NCBI RefSeq assembly: GCF_002933395.1
Contig: NZ_PKFN01000007.1
Coordinates: forward strand, 744,001-808,000
DNA length: 64,000 bases
Source of the DNA: Yoonia maritima
GTDB lineage: Bacteria > Pseudomonadota > Alphaproteobacteria > Rhodobacterales > Rhodobacteraceae
Direction: 5' to 3'
The notes under the pieces were generated by a model, which made no database searches, was not told the origin of the DNA, and was given only the letters and a program-made list of their open reading frames with translations. Position 1 is the first letter of the stretch, and each line of letters begins with the position of its first letter. The position numbers were made by a program, and so were the translations under genes. Below are positions 7,463 to 16,677 of this stretch, in pieces.

Positions 7463-8782
7463 ATGTTCTTTCGCTGGCTTAAAAACTATATGCCGCGCGG
7501 CATCTACGCGCGCGCCGCCTTGATCCTGATATTGCCGGTGTTGCTGCTGCAATTGTTGATCTCTGTCGTATTCATTCAACGCCATTTTGACGGTGTGACA
7601 CGCATGATGACAAGCGCTGAAAACATTGATTTACGTTATCTCATTGAGAATACAAACCGAGCAATCGACACTATAGATGCCCAAGATGCCCTGTCGGACA
7701 TTGGTATCCCGCTTCAGATCAGGACAGCGCTGCCAGCAACTGATGTGCCGACAAACGATACCAAGCCGTTGCTCGACTTCACCGGGAGCACGGTGATCGA
7801 GACAATTCGCAAAGGTATTCCAGACATTTTGTCTATTTCGCTCGCGGACCGCCGGTTGGTCGTTGTTTGGGTTGAAACCCATCACGGCCCATTGCGGATG
7901 GAATTTAGCCGCCGTCGCGTATCTGCTTCGAACCCGCATCAGCTCCTTGTGATTATGGCTGTGACAGGTGCATTGATGACAGCTGTTGCCTTTATTTTTC
8001 TGCGCAATCAACTGCGCCCCATCAAAAGAATGGCAGTAGCCGCAACAGATTATGGACGCGGGCGCATCACACCTTTCACCCCGACAGGTGCCGTCGAAGT
8101 ACGCGCCGCAGGCATGGCTTTCCTAGACATGCGCAACCGGCTAGAGCGCCAGATCCAGAGCCGCACCCTTATGTTATCAGGTGTCAGCCATGATTTACGT
8201 ACTCCACTGACTCGTATGCGCCTTGGATTGTCATTTATCGATGAGGAAGACGCGGCACCCTTGATCAGTGACGTTGACGAGATGCAAAGGCTTGTTGATG
8301 CCTTTCTAGATTTCGCCCGGAGTGACGCTGGTGACAAAATAGAAACGCTTGCCCCAGGCGACATCATCAATGCGGTGATTGAAGACAACAAACGGATGAA
8401 CCGTGATTTAGGCTTGTCTGGTGTCGAAGGTGAACATGAATTGGTGCCGCTACGCCCCACTGCAATCCGGCGCGCGCTTGATAATCTTGTGAGCAATGCA
8501 TTGCGCTATGGTAATCACGCGGAAATCGGAGTGAGTGTGACCGACCGTGCCGTGCGATTTTGGGTCGAAGATGATGGGCCCGGTATCCCCCCGGAACAAT
8601 ATGATGATGCCATCAGCCCTTTTGTCCGACTAGACCCCGCGCGCAACCAAGACAAAGGCAGTGGCGTTGGCCTTGGATTGTCCATCGTTGCCGACATCGC
8701 CCGCACACATGGCGGCATTCTACGTCTTGGAAAAAGCACGAAACTAGGCGGCCTAAAGGCCGAACTCGTTATCGCGCGATAG
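7463..8782 (+). CDS. EnvZ-like sensor histidine kinase
   Basis: The 439-residue inner-membrane kinase has TM1 at about 17-38, a periplasmic loop, TM2 at about 161-180, a HAMP linker, the phosphoacceptor motif S-H-D-L-R-T-P-L (His243), an N box (D-N-L-V-S-N-A-L-R-Y), a G1 box (D-D-G-P-G-I) and a G2 box (G-V-G-L-G-L-S). Order and H-box type match EnvZ-class kinases that phosphorylate OmpR-type regulators. No response regulator gene is in the window, so its partner lies elsewhere. GAAGG lies 13 bases before the ATG; a second Met at 7490 is an alternative start. Confidence 0.9.
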   Translation: MFFRWLKNYMPRGIYARAALILILPVLLLQLLISVVFIQRHFDGVTRMMTSAENIDLRYLIENTNRAIDTIDAQDALSDIGIPLQIRTALPATDVPTNDTKPLLDFTGSTVIETIRKGIPDILSISLADRRLVVVWVETHHGPLRMEFSRRRVSASNPHQLLVIMAVTGALMTAVAFIFLRNQLRPIKRMAVAATDYGRGRITPFTPTGAVEVRAAGMAFLDMRNRLERQIQSRTLMLSGVSHDLRTPLTRMRLGLSFIDEEDAAPLISDVDEMQRLVDAFLDFARSDAGDKIETLAPGDIINAVIEDNKRMNRDLGLSGVEGEHELVPLRPTAIRRALDNLVSNALRYGNHAEIGVSVTDRAVRFWVEDDGPGIPPEQYDDAISPFVRLDPARNQDKGSGVGLGLSIVADIARTHGGILRLGKSTKLGGLKAELVIAR

Positions 8783-9118
8783 GATTGGCCGATGACCACA
8801 TGTGATGTTGGCCAACTACGCTTAGGATTTTCCCTATTAAATCCGTGTATACCCTGTTTCCTCTGCCTAGCTGGGTATTACATATTGTGATGTTTATCGA
8901 ACTGACGCGCTCGCCAAGTTTACAATGCACCAATTTCTCCATTGCAGGACAGAAAGCAGAATGTTAACCCGACCCCAATCATCGGTCGTTCAGCTAAATA
9001 AAACGTCAATGTCGAAAGCCGAACGACCCTGGTTGCAACGTATTGAAAGGTAAAGTACAAATCGGATCGTATAAGTCGGAACCTCGCGAAAACCGAACAG
9101 ATACGAACCAACTTAGAT
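8783..9118. other. Non-coding gap before tRNA-Arg
   Basis: No plausible gene is seen in these 336 bases. The only structure noticed is an 8-base inverted repeat, GGTCGTTC (8984-8991) and GAACGACC (9021-9028), separated by 29 bases. A promoter for the tRNA is expected here but I could not place it with confidence. Confidence 0.5.
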
Positions 9119-9195
9119 GGTCCCATAGCTCAGCTGGATAGAGTGCTCGCCTCCGAAGCGAGAGGTCGCTGGTTCGAATCCAGCTGGGACCACCA
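9119..9195 (+). tRNA. tRNA-Arg (anticodon CCG)
   Basis: A 77-base cloverleaf with acceptor GGTCCCA/TGGGACC, anticodon stem CTCGC/GCGAG around loop CTCCGAA (anticodon CCG), T-arm with TTCGAAT, discriminator A and encoded CCA. It decodes CGG. Confidence 0.97.
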
Positions 9196-9463
9196 TAACC
9201 TTACCAAAATCACCATAAAAACAGAATGCGCGTGCCCCACACGATATATGCGCACGTAAACCTGTACTTTGCGATCCCGATTTATTTTGCTCAATCCTTA
9301 GCAAGAACACCAGAAAATAGCCGCCAGATATCTAAGATCTAAGCCCTATAGAAATGGAAAGCGTTACCAGTCTGCTGATCCATGAAACCCAGCTAAGACC
9401 GTGCCAAACATCAAGATAAAAAGCAGCCTAAGGCAACAAGAATTTATCTGATCTAGATGGTAA

Positions 9464-9553
9464 TGGCGGACAGACAGGGATTCGAACCCTGGAGACGGTC
9501 TCCCGCCTACACACTTTCCAGGCGTGCGCCTTCGACCACTCGGCCACCTGTCC
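9464..9553 (-). tRNA. tRNA-Ser (anticodon GGA)
   Basis: A 90-base class II tRNA on the minus strand: acceptor GGACAGG/TCTGTCC (one G-T pair), anticodon loop CTGGAAA (anticodon GGA), a long variable arm, T-arm CAGGG-TTCGAAT-CCCTG, discriminator G and encoded CCA. It decodes TCC and TCT. Confidence 0.97.
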
Positions 9554-9681
9554 GTGAGGCGCGGTTTAGCCTTATCTGCCCTCCCTTTGCAAGACCAAAT
9601 AGATATGTTTTTGCAGGTGTTTACCCTGCCATCATCTGAACCATATACTTAGGTAACTTAAATGACCAATGGCATGCTCAT

Positions 9682-10821
9682 ATGCACAATGACCCTCAGG
9701 TAACAGGCGCTGGTGAAAAGCGTGATTCAAACCGGTTGCAGACGGGTGCTGTTGTAATCATTGCCTTTGCTGTGGTCCTGTTTTTGCTTGTGCAAGCGCG
9801 TTTCATGCTTATCACCCTTGCTACGGCGATCATTCTTTTCAGTCTAACAAGCGACGTCATTACTTTCATCGCACGCCAGCGTATCGGGCCATTTCGCATT
9901 CCCAATGCATTGGCGAGCCTTGTCGCAATGGTTCTGATTGCCACCGCATTGTTGATGCTTGCATCGGTTCTATTGGCACAGGTGAACACCGTCCTTGTGA
10001 CAACCCTATCGTATACAGAACGTGCGCCATCGGCGATCGCGTCTTTATTTGCTTGGATGGGCGAGGATAGTGAGCTCGCGGTCCTAAATGCGCTCCGATC
10101 CATCGACGTACAAAGCTATGCGCGCACCGCCGCGAGCCAAGCCAGTGGCATCATGCAAGCAACCGTGCTTGTTATTTTGTTTGTCGGGTTCCTATTCGCG
10201 GAACGCATCTGGTTTCAAACCAAACTGAACAATTTCGTCGGCAACGAAGCCCAAGCGGTAAGGATTGGCAAAATCATCCAATCTATCATTCACCGCGTGA
10301 ACTACTATTTACTTGTCAAAACGCTGATTAGCGCCATCACGGGTGGGATGGTGTATTTGCTGGCAAAGGCGTTTGGACTTGAGCTTGCCTCATCAATCGG
10401 GATCATCACATTCGTCTTGAACTTTATCCCAAACATCGGGTCCATCATCGCAACGTTCCTAATTGCACTTATCACGCATGTACAAATTGGGGATTCAGCC
10501 GTTACGCTGGCTATTTTTTCGGTCTCTGCGGTTATTCAATTTGTAAATGGCAGCATTATTGATCCGATGCTTATGGGGCGTGCGCTGCGACTTTCATCAT
10601 TCGGGATTATTTTGTCGCTGGCGTTCTGGGGCGCTGTTTGGGGCGTGCCTGGGATGTTTTTGTCTGTCCCCATCATGGTTATGATGCTGGTCGTTTGCAG
10701 CTATGTACCTGGCTTGCGCCCCCTTGCGATTTTATTGTCACGTGAAGGGTTGGCCGAAACAGAACAGATGCTTGATCAACCGCTCGAGCATGATTTATTC
10801 GGCCACGAACGCCGACGATGA
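9682..10821 (+). CDS. AI-2E family transporter (PerM/TqsA-like)
   Basis: The 379-residue membrane protein has two N-terminal helices (about 25-60), a third near 75-95, an amphipathic middle, and a C-terminal helical bundle with the N-F-I-P-N-I-G-S motif near 252-259 that is typical of the AI-2E/UPF0118 family. Members include the E. coli AI-2 exporter TqsA and sodium/proton antiporters; the substrate cannot be assigned here. It stands alone, convergent with the M35 peptidase gene 19 bases downstream. Confidence 0.88.
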   Translation: MHNDPQVTGAGEKRDSNRLQTGAVVIIAFAVVLFLLVQARFMLITLATAIILFSLTSDVITFIARQRIGPFRIPNALASLVAMVLIATALLMLASVLLAQVNTVLVTTLSYTERAPSAIASLFAWMGEDSELAVLNALRSIDVQSYARTAASQASGIMQATVLVILFVGFLFAERIWFQTKLNNFVGNEAQAVRIGKIIQSIIHRVNYYLLVKTLISAITGGMVYLLAKAFGLELASSIGIITFVLNFIPNIGSIIATFLIALITHVQIGDSAVTLAIFSVSAVIQFVNGSIIDPMLMGRALRLSSFGIILSLAFWGAVWGVPGMFLSVPIMVMMLVVCSYVPGLRPLAILLSREGLAETEQMLDQPLEHDLFGHERRR

Positions 10822-10840
10822 AACCGCAGTAACCAGAGCC

Positions 10841-11470
10841 TTACCGCGAAGGTTTTCCAGAAATGGGTTGACGCGCGTAGTATGTCACATCTTCTGTGAA
10901 ATACTGATAGCTATCGGCGTTATCTATCGCCCTTTGTGTGTCGATTTCCGCCATATCCGCGCAAGCGCTACGCGAATAACAATGGTCATCCGTTCCCGCA
11001 ACGCGCAGGAAATGAGACAATTCATGAACGATTGTTCCCTCTTGCGTCCCGCTATTGCTTTCATGTGCACCGGGTTCTAACGCCGTCAACTGCGGGAGCG
11101 TAAAGAAGGGCGGACATAGGTGCATTAAATAAGCCTCGTTCGGGTAGACCCAAGCATATTCACCTGCATCACAACCATCCTCTGCACGCTGGTTACACTG
11201 CGCGGTGACACTACCGGAACGGATCGCGCCCACTACGGCCTTAAGGTTTGAACGTACATTTTCTGCATTCACTGCCGAATATTCGCCGAACCACCGCGCA
11301 TATTCGGGCGTGTCACCAACCGTTGTTGCGGCCTTTAAGGTCAACGCCTTCGCGTTGCGAAATGCCGCATCAACGAAGAGCGCTTCTTCTTTGCTACAGC
11401 CAACAAAATCATCAGCGAAAGCCGGAAATGAACAAAACGTCGCTATGACAGCAATACCAAAGGGTTTCAT
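10841..11470 (-). CDS. Secreted M35 (aspzincin) metalloendopeptidase-like protein
   Basis: The 209-residue protein has a Sec signal peptide (cleavage after A-F-A, residue 19) and the zinc motif H-E-L-S-H (149-153) followed by G-T-D-D-H-C-Y (159-165). That matches the aspzincin pattern HExxH plus GTxDxxY, in which the Asp (Asp162) is the third zinc ligand. The Y-A-R-W-F-G segment (57-62) also fits the lysine-specific M35 domain. Several cysteines suggest disulfides and a periplasmic or extracellular location. It is the last gene of a minus-strand run, 3 bases after alaX. Role unknown; M35 enzymes are better known from fungi. Confidence 0.8.
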   Translation of the reverse strand: MKPFGIAVIATFCSFPAFADDFVGCSKEEALFVDAAFRNAKALTLKAATTVGDTPEYARWFGEYSAVNAENVRSNLKAVVGAIRSGSVTAQCNQRAEDGCDAGEYAWVYPNEAYLMHLCPPFFTLPQLTALEPGAHESNSGTQEGTIVHELSHFLRVAGTDDHCYSRSACADMAEIDTQRAIDNADSYQYFTEDVTYYARQPISGKPSR

Positions 11471-11473
11471 CGT

Positions 11474-12190
11474 TTACTCCAGATGTAGATAGACGCGCCG
11501 GTTCTGGCGACCCTTCTTTTCAATCTTCCCCAGCCGAATACGCCCGATTTCCTGCGTGTTGGCGACATGAGTACCACCACAAGGCTGCAGATCTGCGGTT
11601 TCAGTCCCAACCCCGATCCGGATTAAGCGGATTTTACCGCTTCCACGCGGGGGCTGGACCGACATGGTCTTTACCAAATCAGGCTGCGCATCAAGTTCAT
11701 CATCTGTGATCCACTCAGCGCTCACATCCATGTCACACGCAATAAGACGGTTTAAATCATCCTCAAGCGCCGCCTTATCTTCGGGCGATTCTGGCATATC
11801 AAAGTCAAGACGCCCCTTATCGGATGCAATCGCCCCACCAGACACCGGCAACGGAATAACAACCGACAAGAGATGCAATGCCGTATGAACACGCATCAAA
11901 CGATGACGCCGATCCCAATTGATGCTTTGAGTTACAACGATCCCTTCTGATGGCAATGCAGCGGGTTCAGCAGGGAGCAGAACGACACTGTCGGCTTCCC
12001 CCTTCACAGCGGTCGCAATATCAATGGCACCGCCATCCCAAATCAACGCGCCGCTATCGCCCGGCTGCCCACCCGAGGTTGGATAAAAGACGGTTTGATC
12101 CAGCACGATGCCCCCTTCAGAGGTTATGGCGACCACCCTGCCCTTTGCTTCACGCAAATACGCATCTTCGCGAAATAGCAGGTCGGTCAT
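11474..12190 (-). CDS. alaX: Alanyl-tRNA editing protein AlaX
   Basis: The 238-residue free-standing editing domain hydrolyses Ser-tRNA(Ala) (and sometimes Gly-tRNA(Ala)) made by mistake by alanyl-tRNA synthetase. The zinc ligands of the HxxxH and CxxxH type are visible: His102, His106, Cys204 and His208, with Y-P-T-S-G-G-Q-P-G-D near 36-45 as in AlaRS editing domains. Its ATG overlaps the mscS stop by 4 bases, so the two are translationally coupled. The full-length AlaS at the other end of the window has its own editing domain, so this is a second safeguard. Confidence 0.92.
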   Translation of the reverse strand: MTDLLFREDAYLREAKGRVVAITSEGGIVLDQTVFYPTSGGQPGDSGALIWDGGAIDIATAVKGEADSVVLLPAEPAALPSEGIVVTQSINWDRRHRLMRVHTALHLLSVVIPLPVSGGAIASDKGRLDFDMPESPEDKAALEDDLNRLIACDMDVSAEWITDDELDAQPDLVKTMSVQPPRGSGKIRLIRIGVGTETADLQPCGGTHVANTQEIGRIRLGKIEKKGRQNRRVYLHLE

Positions 12191-14478
12191 TCTTTTCCTC
12201 CGTTTAGGACTTCAGGGTTTCGCAACCAAATATCGCGCTGTGCAAATGGGATTTCGATACCCTCTTGGGCGAACCGTTTCGCAATTGCGTGGTTAATCTC
12301 AGACTTTGTGGACAGCACAAAGTTCACATCGCGTAAAATTGCACGAATTTCAAAGTCGAGCGAATCCGCACCAAAACCAGTGAACAATACATTTGGCGGC
12401 GGCGTCATGATTACCAATGGATGCGCCTCTGCGATTTCACGCAAGATCGTCGCGACCTTTTCAACGTCAGTTCCGTAGGCTACGCCGACTGGAACGATGA
12501 CACGACCAACCAAATTACCATGTGTCCAGTTTGTCACCTGACCGCTAACCAAATCAGCATTCGGAACGATCACATCTGTTCGGTCAAAAGTTTCGATCCG
12601 TGTCGATCTGACAGAGATAGAACGGACGTAGCCCATCTGCCCACCGACTTCGATCCAATCACCTTCGCTGACGGGTCGTTCGATCAGCAAAATAATCCCA
12701 GACACAAAATTTGAAACGATGTTCTGAAGGCCAAAACCAATACCGACAGATAGCGCACCAGCAACAATCGCAAGATTTGACAGGTCAATCCCAGCACTCG
12801 TGATCGCGACAATCGCGGCCAGAATAATACCGACATAACCAAACCCAGCGACGACAGCATTTTGTCCACCAAGATCAAGCCTGGTGCGCGGCAGAACCGT
12901 CTTGCGTAACGTGCCTTGTATCGTGCGGGTCAGCAGATACCCCAGTCCAAAAACCAGCGCAAAGGTTACAAAATCCATCGGGGAAATGCGGCTATCACCA
13001 AGAGCAAACCCCTCGCGAAAGCGCGCCCAAACTTCGACCAGATCATCGACACGCGCGCCCCATACCAGCGCAATAACAGGAAGGCTTGCAAGATATAGTG
13101 CCAAGTTTATCAACACTGGCACCAATGCAAGAACCCCGGTGTCTTGTTCTTCTGACGCGTCATCTGGCGTGCTGAGATCGTGCACCAATCGCTGTAGAAT
13201 ATGAACAACACCGATAACGCCCAGCGTAAGAAGCCAAGAGAAAATTAAGTTGCGACCAGCACCGTATCCAATGGCCACCATTATCGGTGTCACAACAGCA
13301 AAGACGATGCACACCTTGCCAACGACACCTCGGACCCGTCCCTGAGATAAAGTTTGTCCATCGACTGCGACTGGCTTGGCCTTAACGGCGACACCCAGCC
13401 GCGATAGTAACAATGAAACGATAATCATCGCCGGAAGTTCGATCGCGCCAACAACACCGCTGGTCACATCTATCGTATTGATGCCAGCATCAAACAACGA
13501 GGTGATTGCAACGACCCATGCGATAGTCAGGCCACAACGTCGCCCTGCCGCACGGGTGTCCGCGTCATACCCCAAATAGCCGCACCGCTGGCCGGTGGGG
13601 AAAATTTGACGGCTAAGCCACCATGCGAACACAACCACAGACCCGGCCCAAGGCATCCGCGCGACAATGGCGCTGCTGGTGACACCAAACACATCCAGTG
13701 TTTCTAGCCCTGCGGTCAGTGCCGCAAGACCTAATACCGGAACCAATATCTGCAAAAGAGAGAGACCAAACAACCACAGCGGCATCAGCCGCCCGTCAAT
13801 TCCAGTCAATGCAGCACGCCATGCTGTTACGCGACGACGCCCTGCCCCGATTAACGTAATTGCAATGAGCAGAAAAAAACCAGCCTTTGAAAGTTTTGGA
13901 AACAACATACCCTGTTCAATCTGGACAGAAAAACCTGCACGCGTTTCAACGACCAAGTTTTCAAACATCGTCCAAACCGCAGTGATTGCAGGCGCCAGAT
14001 AAACGGGGTTCAGCGGAACATCCCCCCTTTGCGTCAAAACATCAGTTTGCTGCTGTAAAACATAAGCATCAAATTCACCAATTAACCCGTTCGCCCGCGC
14101 ATAGGATTCCTCAGCAAGAATTCGAGGCGCAACCAGAGCCTGCCTTTGTTCCGCGAGTGCCGCACGCCGGTCACTGATTGAAGCCGCTTCTTCGCCATCT
14201 TCGGGTACCGGCCCCAGCGCCGCGATCTGCGCATCAACAGTGGCCACCCGGCCCGCATTAAGCGTTGTCCGTTCAAGAAACCGGTCACGCCAGACGACCA
14301 GCTCTGCACGTAAGCGTTTCATAGCGAATTGCGACACGTCATCGCGTAGCGCAACACTTTCGGCACGTGTCGCAACTTGTTCCCATGTCTGAGCTGCCTC
14401 TTCGGGCAAATCTTGCGTGAACCCGGCCAAAGGCCAAATCACAGCAAGGCAAAAGACGATAAAGAAGTTGCGGATCAT
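12187..14478 (-). CDS. DUF3772-MscS mechanosensitive channel family protein
   Basis: The 763-residue protein has a Sec signal peptide (about 1-21), a periplasmic DUF3772/coiled region (about 22-160) and multiple membrane helices between about 190 and 570. It ends with an MscS pore and beta domain: the G-A-L-S-V-G-I-G-F-G-L-Q pore helix, then the N-F-V-S-G motif and I-V-P-N-A-D. Such channels release solutes on osmotic downshock. Its start overlaps the cysK stop (ATGA) and its end overlaps alaX, placing it in the middle of a tightly coupled operon. Confidence 0.9.
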   Translation of the reverse strand: MIRNFFIVFCLAVIWPLAGFTQDLPEEAAQTWEQVATRAESVALRDDVSQFAMKRLRAELVVWRDRFLERTTLNAGRVATVDAQIAALGPVPEDGEEAASISDRRAALAEQRQALVAPRILAEESYARANGLIGEFDAYVLQQQTDVLTQRGDVPLNPVYLAPAITAVWTMFENLVVETRAGFSVQIEQGMLFPKLSKAGFFLLIAITLIGAGRRRVTAWRAALTGIDGRLMPLWLFGLSLLQILVPVLGLAALTAGLETLDVFGVTSSAIVARMPWAGSVVVFAWWLSRQIFPTGQRCGYLGYDADTRAAGRRCGLTIAWVVAITSLFDAGINTIDVTSGVVGAIELPAMIIVSLLLSRLGVAVKAKPVAVDGQTLSQGRVRGVVGKVCIVFAVVTPIMVAIGYGAGRNLIFSWLLTLGVIGVVHILQRLVHDLSTPDDASEEQDTGVLALVPVLINLALYLASLPVIALVWGARVDDLVEVWARFREGFALGDSRISPMDFVTFALVFGLGYLLTRTIQGTLRKTVLPRTRLDLGGQNAVVAGFGYVGIILAAIVAITSAGIDLSNLAIVAGALSVGIGFGLQNIVSNFVSGIILLIERPVSEGDWIEVGGQMGYVRSISVRSTRIETFDRTDVIVPNADLVSGQVTNWTHGNLVGRVIVPVGVAYGTDVEKVATILREIAEAHPLVIMTPPPNVLFTGFGADSLDFEIRAILRDVNFVLSTKSEINHAIAKRFAQEGIEIPFAQRDIWLRNPEVLNGGKE

Positions 14479-15506
14479 GTGGTCTCAAAAACAGAGGGAA
14501 GGTTCACTTCGGCCTCAAGCCATTCAGGAACCGGAAGACCCTTTTCCCGCAGGAAATCTGGGTTATACAACTTTGATTGATAGCGTGTACCATAGTCACA
14601 CAATACGGTCACAATAGTGTGGCCCGGCCCCATATCGCGTGCCATACGGATCGCGCCCGCGATGTTCACACCCGTTGACCCGCCCATACACAGGCCTTCC
14701 TCTTGCAGTAGGTCAAAAACAATAGGAACGGCCTCTTGATCACTGATATTGTAGCAAAAATCAGGCTTTAGACCCTCAAGGTTTTTGGTGATGCGCCCTT
14801 GGCCAATCCCTTCCGAGATTGAACCGCCTTCCATCTTCAGCTCGCCTGTTGTGTAAAAGGAATACAGCGCCGCGCCATCAGGATCAGCCAATCCAATTTT
14901 CACACCCTTCGGCTGCAACGCCATAGCAACACCTGTCAGCGTGCCACCAGATCCGCAAGCGCAGATGAACCCATCCACTTTACCATCGGTTTGCTCCCAA
15001 ATCTCTGGCCCAGTGGTTTCGATGTGTGATTGGCGGTTTGCGACATTATCAAATTGGTTCGCCCAAACGGCCCCGTTCGGTAAAACCTTATTAAGTTCAA
15101 TCGCCAAGCGTTCGGAATAACGAACAAAATTGTTCGGATTACGATACGGTGCGGCTGGTACTTCGACCAATTGCGCGCCTGCAAGGCGCAGCATATCTTT
15201 CTTTTCCTGACTTTGCGTTTCAGGAATCACGATTACAGTTTTGAACCCCATGGATGCACCAACAAGCGCAAGCCCAATACCAGTATTCCCGGCAGTGCCT
15301 TCAACGATTGTACCACCCGGCTTTAGGTCACCACGCGCGATTGCATCTTTGATCATATAAAGCGCCGCGCGGTCCTTAACGGATTGACCGGGGTTCAAAA
15401 ATTCAGCCTTGCCTAAAATCGTGCACCCTGTCGCCTCGGATGCAGCACGAAGTTTAATAAGTGGCGTGTTGCCAACTGCATCGGCAAGGTCATTTCGGAT
15501 GGTCAT
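14475..15506 (-). CDS. cysK: Cysteine synthase (O-acetylserine sulfhydrylase)
   Basis: The 343-residue type II fold PLP enzyme makes cysteine from O-acetylserine and sulfide. The Schiff-base lysine is Lys44 in N-P-G-Q-S-V-K-D-R, and the phosphate loop is G-T-A-G-N-T-G. The start at 15506 has AAAGG seven bases upstream; an upstream ATG at 15521 lies too close to that site. It follows trgB by 51 bases. In Rhodobacter sphaeroides cysK sits beside trgAB and contributes to tellurite resistance. That work is my basis for reading this locus the same way. Confidence 0.93.
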   Translation of the reverse strand: MTIRNDLADAVGNTPLIKLRAASEATGCTILGKAEFLNPGQSVKDRAALYMIKDAIARGDLKPGGTIVEGTAGNTGIGLALVGASMGFKTVIVIPETQSQEKKDMLRLAGAQLVEVPAAPYRNPNNFVRYSERLAIELNKVLPNGAVWANQFDNVANRQSHIETTGPEIWEQTDGKVDGFICACGSGGTLTGVAMALQPKGVKIGLADPDGAALYSFYTTGELKMEGGSISEGIGQGRITKNLEGLKPDFCYNISDQEAVPIVFDLLQEEGLCMGGSTGVNIAGAIRMARDMGPGHTIVTVLCDYGTRYQSKLYNPDFLREKGLPVPEWLEAEVNLPSVFETT

Positions 15507-15557
15507 AGCGGCGCCTTTCATTACGTTCTACCTGTGTAGAACCGCGCTCGCGTGAAC

Positions 15558-16673
15558 TCAAGCCATGCTGCGAAGTCGGTCACGATGGCGTGCAAGCCAA
15601 TTCAGCATTAGCAAAAGTGGCCCAACTTGAATTTCGCCACTATCCGCAAGCGCCATAGCGTCGTCAAAAAGCATAGGATGCAGACGAATGTCTTCTCCTT
15701 CGTCCGCTAAACCGCCAAAATATGGCGCGTCGACCAATAGTTCACACAAGCCAACATAGGTATAAAAATAATCGGTGTTCGCACCGGGAGAGGCGTAAAA
15801 CTCTCCGATGGGTTCAAGACGATCGATCTTAAGCCCAGCTTCCTCTTGGGCTTCGCGGTGCGCCGCCTGCTCTGGCGTTTCACGCGCATCAATGATTCCC
15901 GCAATCGGCTCTAGCATCCATGGATTAGGATCATGGCGCATCGCGGGACCAACCCGAAACTGTTCAATCAACAGCACCTTATCACGCTTGGCATCGTAAG
16001 GCAGAACCATAGCGGCATCGACAACGAGGAACGTTTCCCTGTTCAAAGTATCTGACCGCCCGCCATCAAAGGTCCGGTGATGCACATCGATATTCTGCAA
16101 CCGAAAAAACTCGCCCATAGGAGGACGTTTTGACACCAGCGCAACATCATTTGGCTTTGCGTCATACCGTACAGTTGCGGGCGCGACCTGCACACGATGT
16201 TTGGCCCATGCACGCGTTTCAATCATCGGCCACATCCGGCGTAACGTGTCAGGTCTAGGCAAAGGAACATGCGAGTAAAGCTCTTCCGCAGCCAATAACG
16301 CAGGCACAAGATGGGTTTTTTCCCATTCGTCAAGCGACCAAGGTATTTGAGAAGCAGCGATCCCCGCAGGTGGCATATAGCACATTACCTCAAGTACGCC
16401 GTCGGGCCCGATCACGGACATAGGATGCAATTCATATCCAAAGGCCCCCTCATACAGGCTAAGGCGGGCCAGCTGTGCCTCTGTCACGTCAAGCCAGACA
16501 AGCCCTGTAACTTGCCCAGTTTTCTCAGGCGCAACAAATGGCACAACATCACCATCGACCATAAGACGGGTGTAACCATCCAACCGTGCCGACAAATTTG
16601 ATGGATCTGACGCACCAGATACGGCACAAAACAAATCAGGGGACATCAATGTCCCGTACACGAAAATATGCAT
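15558..16673 (-). CDS. trgB: TrgB: gamma-glutamylcyclotransferase-like domain fused to Nudix hydrolase
   Basis: A 371-residue fusion. The N-terminal domain (about 1-140) opens with F-V-Y-G-T-L-M, the AIG2/gamma-glutamylcyclotransferase signature. The C-terminal half is an ADP-ribose pyrophosphatase-type Nudix hydrolase with a full Nudix box: Gly259, Glu265, Arg273-Glu274, Glu277-Glu278 and Gly280. The arrangement matches TrgB of the Rhodobacter tellurite-resistance locus. The start at 16673, 4 bases after the trgA stop, places the Y-G-T-L motif at residues 6-9 as expected. The biochemical role of TrgB is not settled. Confidence 0.9.
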   Translation of the reverse strand: MHIFVYGTLMSPDLFCAVSGASDPSNLSARLDGYTRLMVDGDVVPFVAPEKTGQVTGLVWLDVTEAQLARLSLYEGAFGYELHPMSVIGPDGVLEVMCYMPPAGIAASQIPWSLDEWEKTHLVPALLAAEELYSHVPLPRPDTLRRMWPMIETRAWAKHRVQVAPATVRYDAKPNDVALVSKRPPMGEFFRLQNIDVHHRTFDGGRSDTLNRETFLVVDAAMVLPYDAKRDKVLLIEQFRVGPAMRHDPNPWMLEPIAGIIDARETPEQAAHREAQEEAGLKIDRLEPIGEFYASPGANTDYFYTYVGLCELLVDAPYFGGLADEGEDIRLHPMLFDDAMALADSGEIQVGPLLLMLNWLARHRDRLRSMA

Positions 16674-16677
16674 GAGT

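Noticed and set aside
8984-9028. Inverted repeat GGTCGTTC/GAACGACC upstream of tRNA-Arg, considered as an attachment site or small RNA.
   Set aside because: Only 8 bases, a 29-base gap, and no integrase or duplicate of the tRNA end nearby.
9089-9108. GAAC...GAAC near tRNA-Arg looked like another LexA box.
   Set aside because: The spacer is 6 rather than 7 bases and no coding gene follows.
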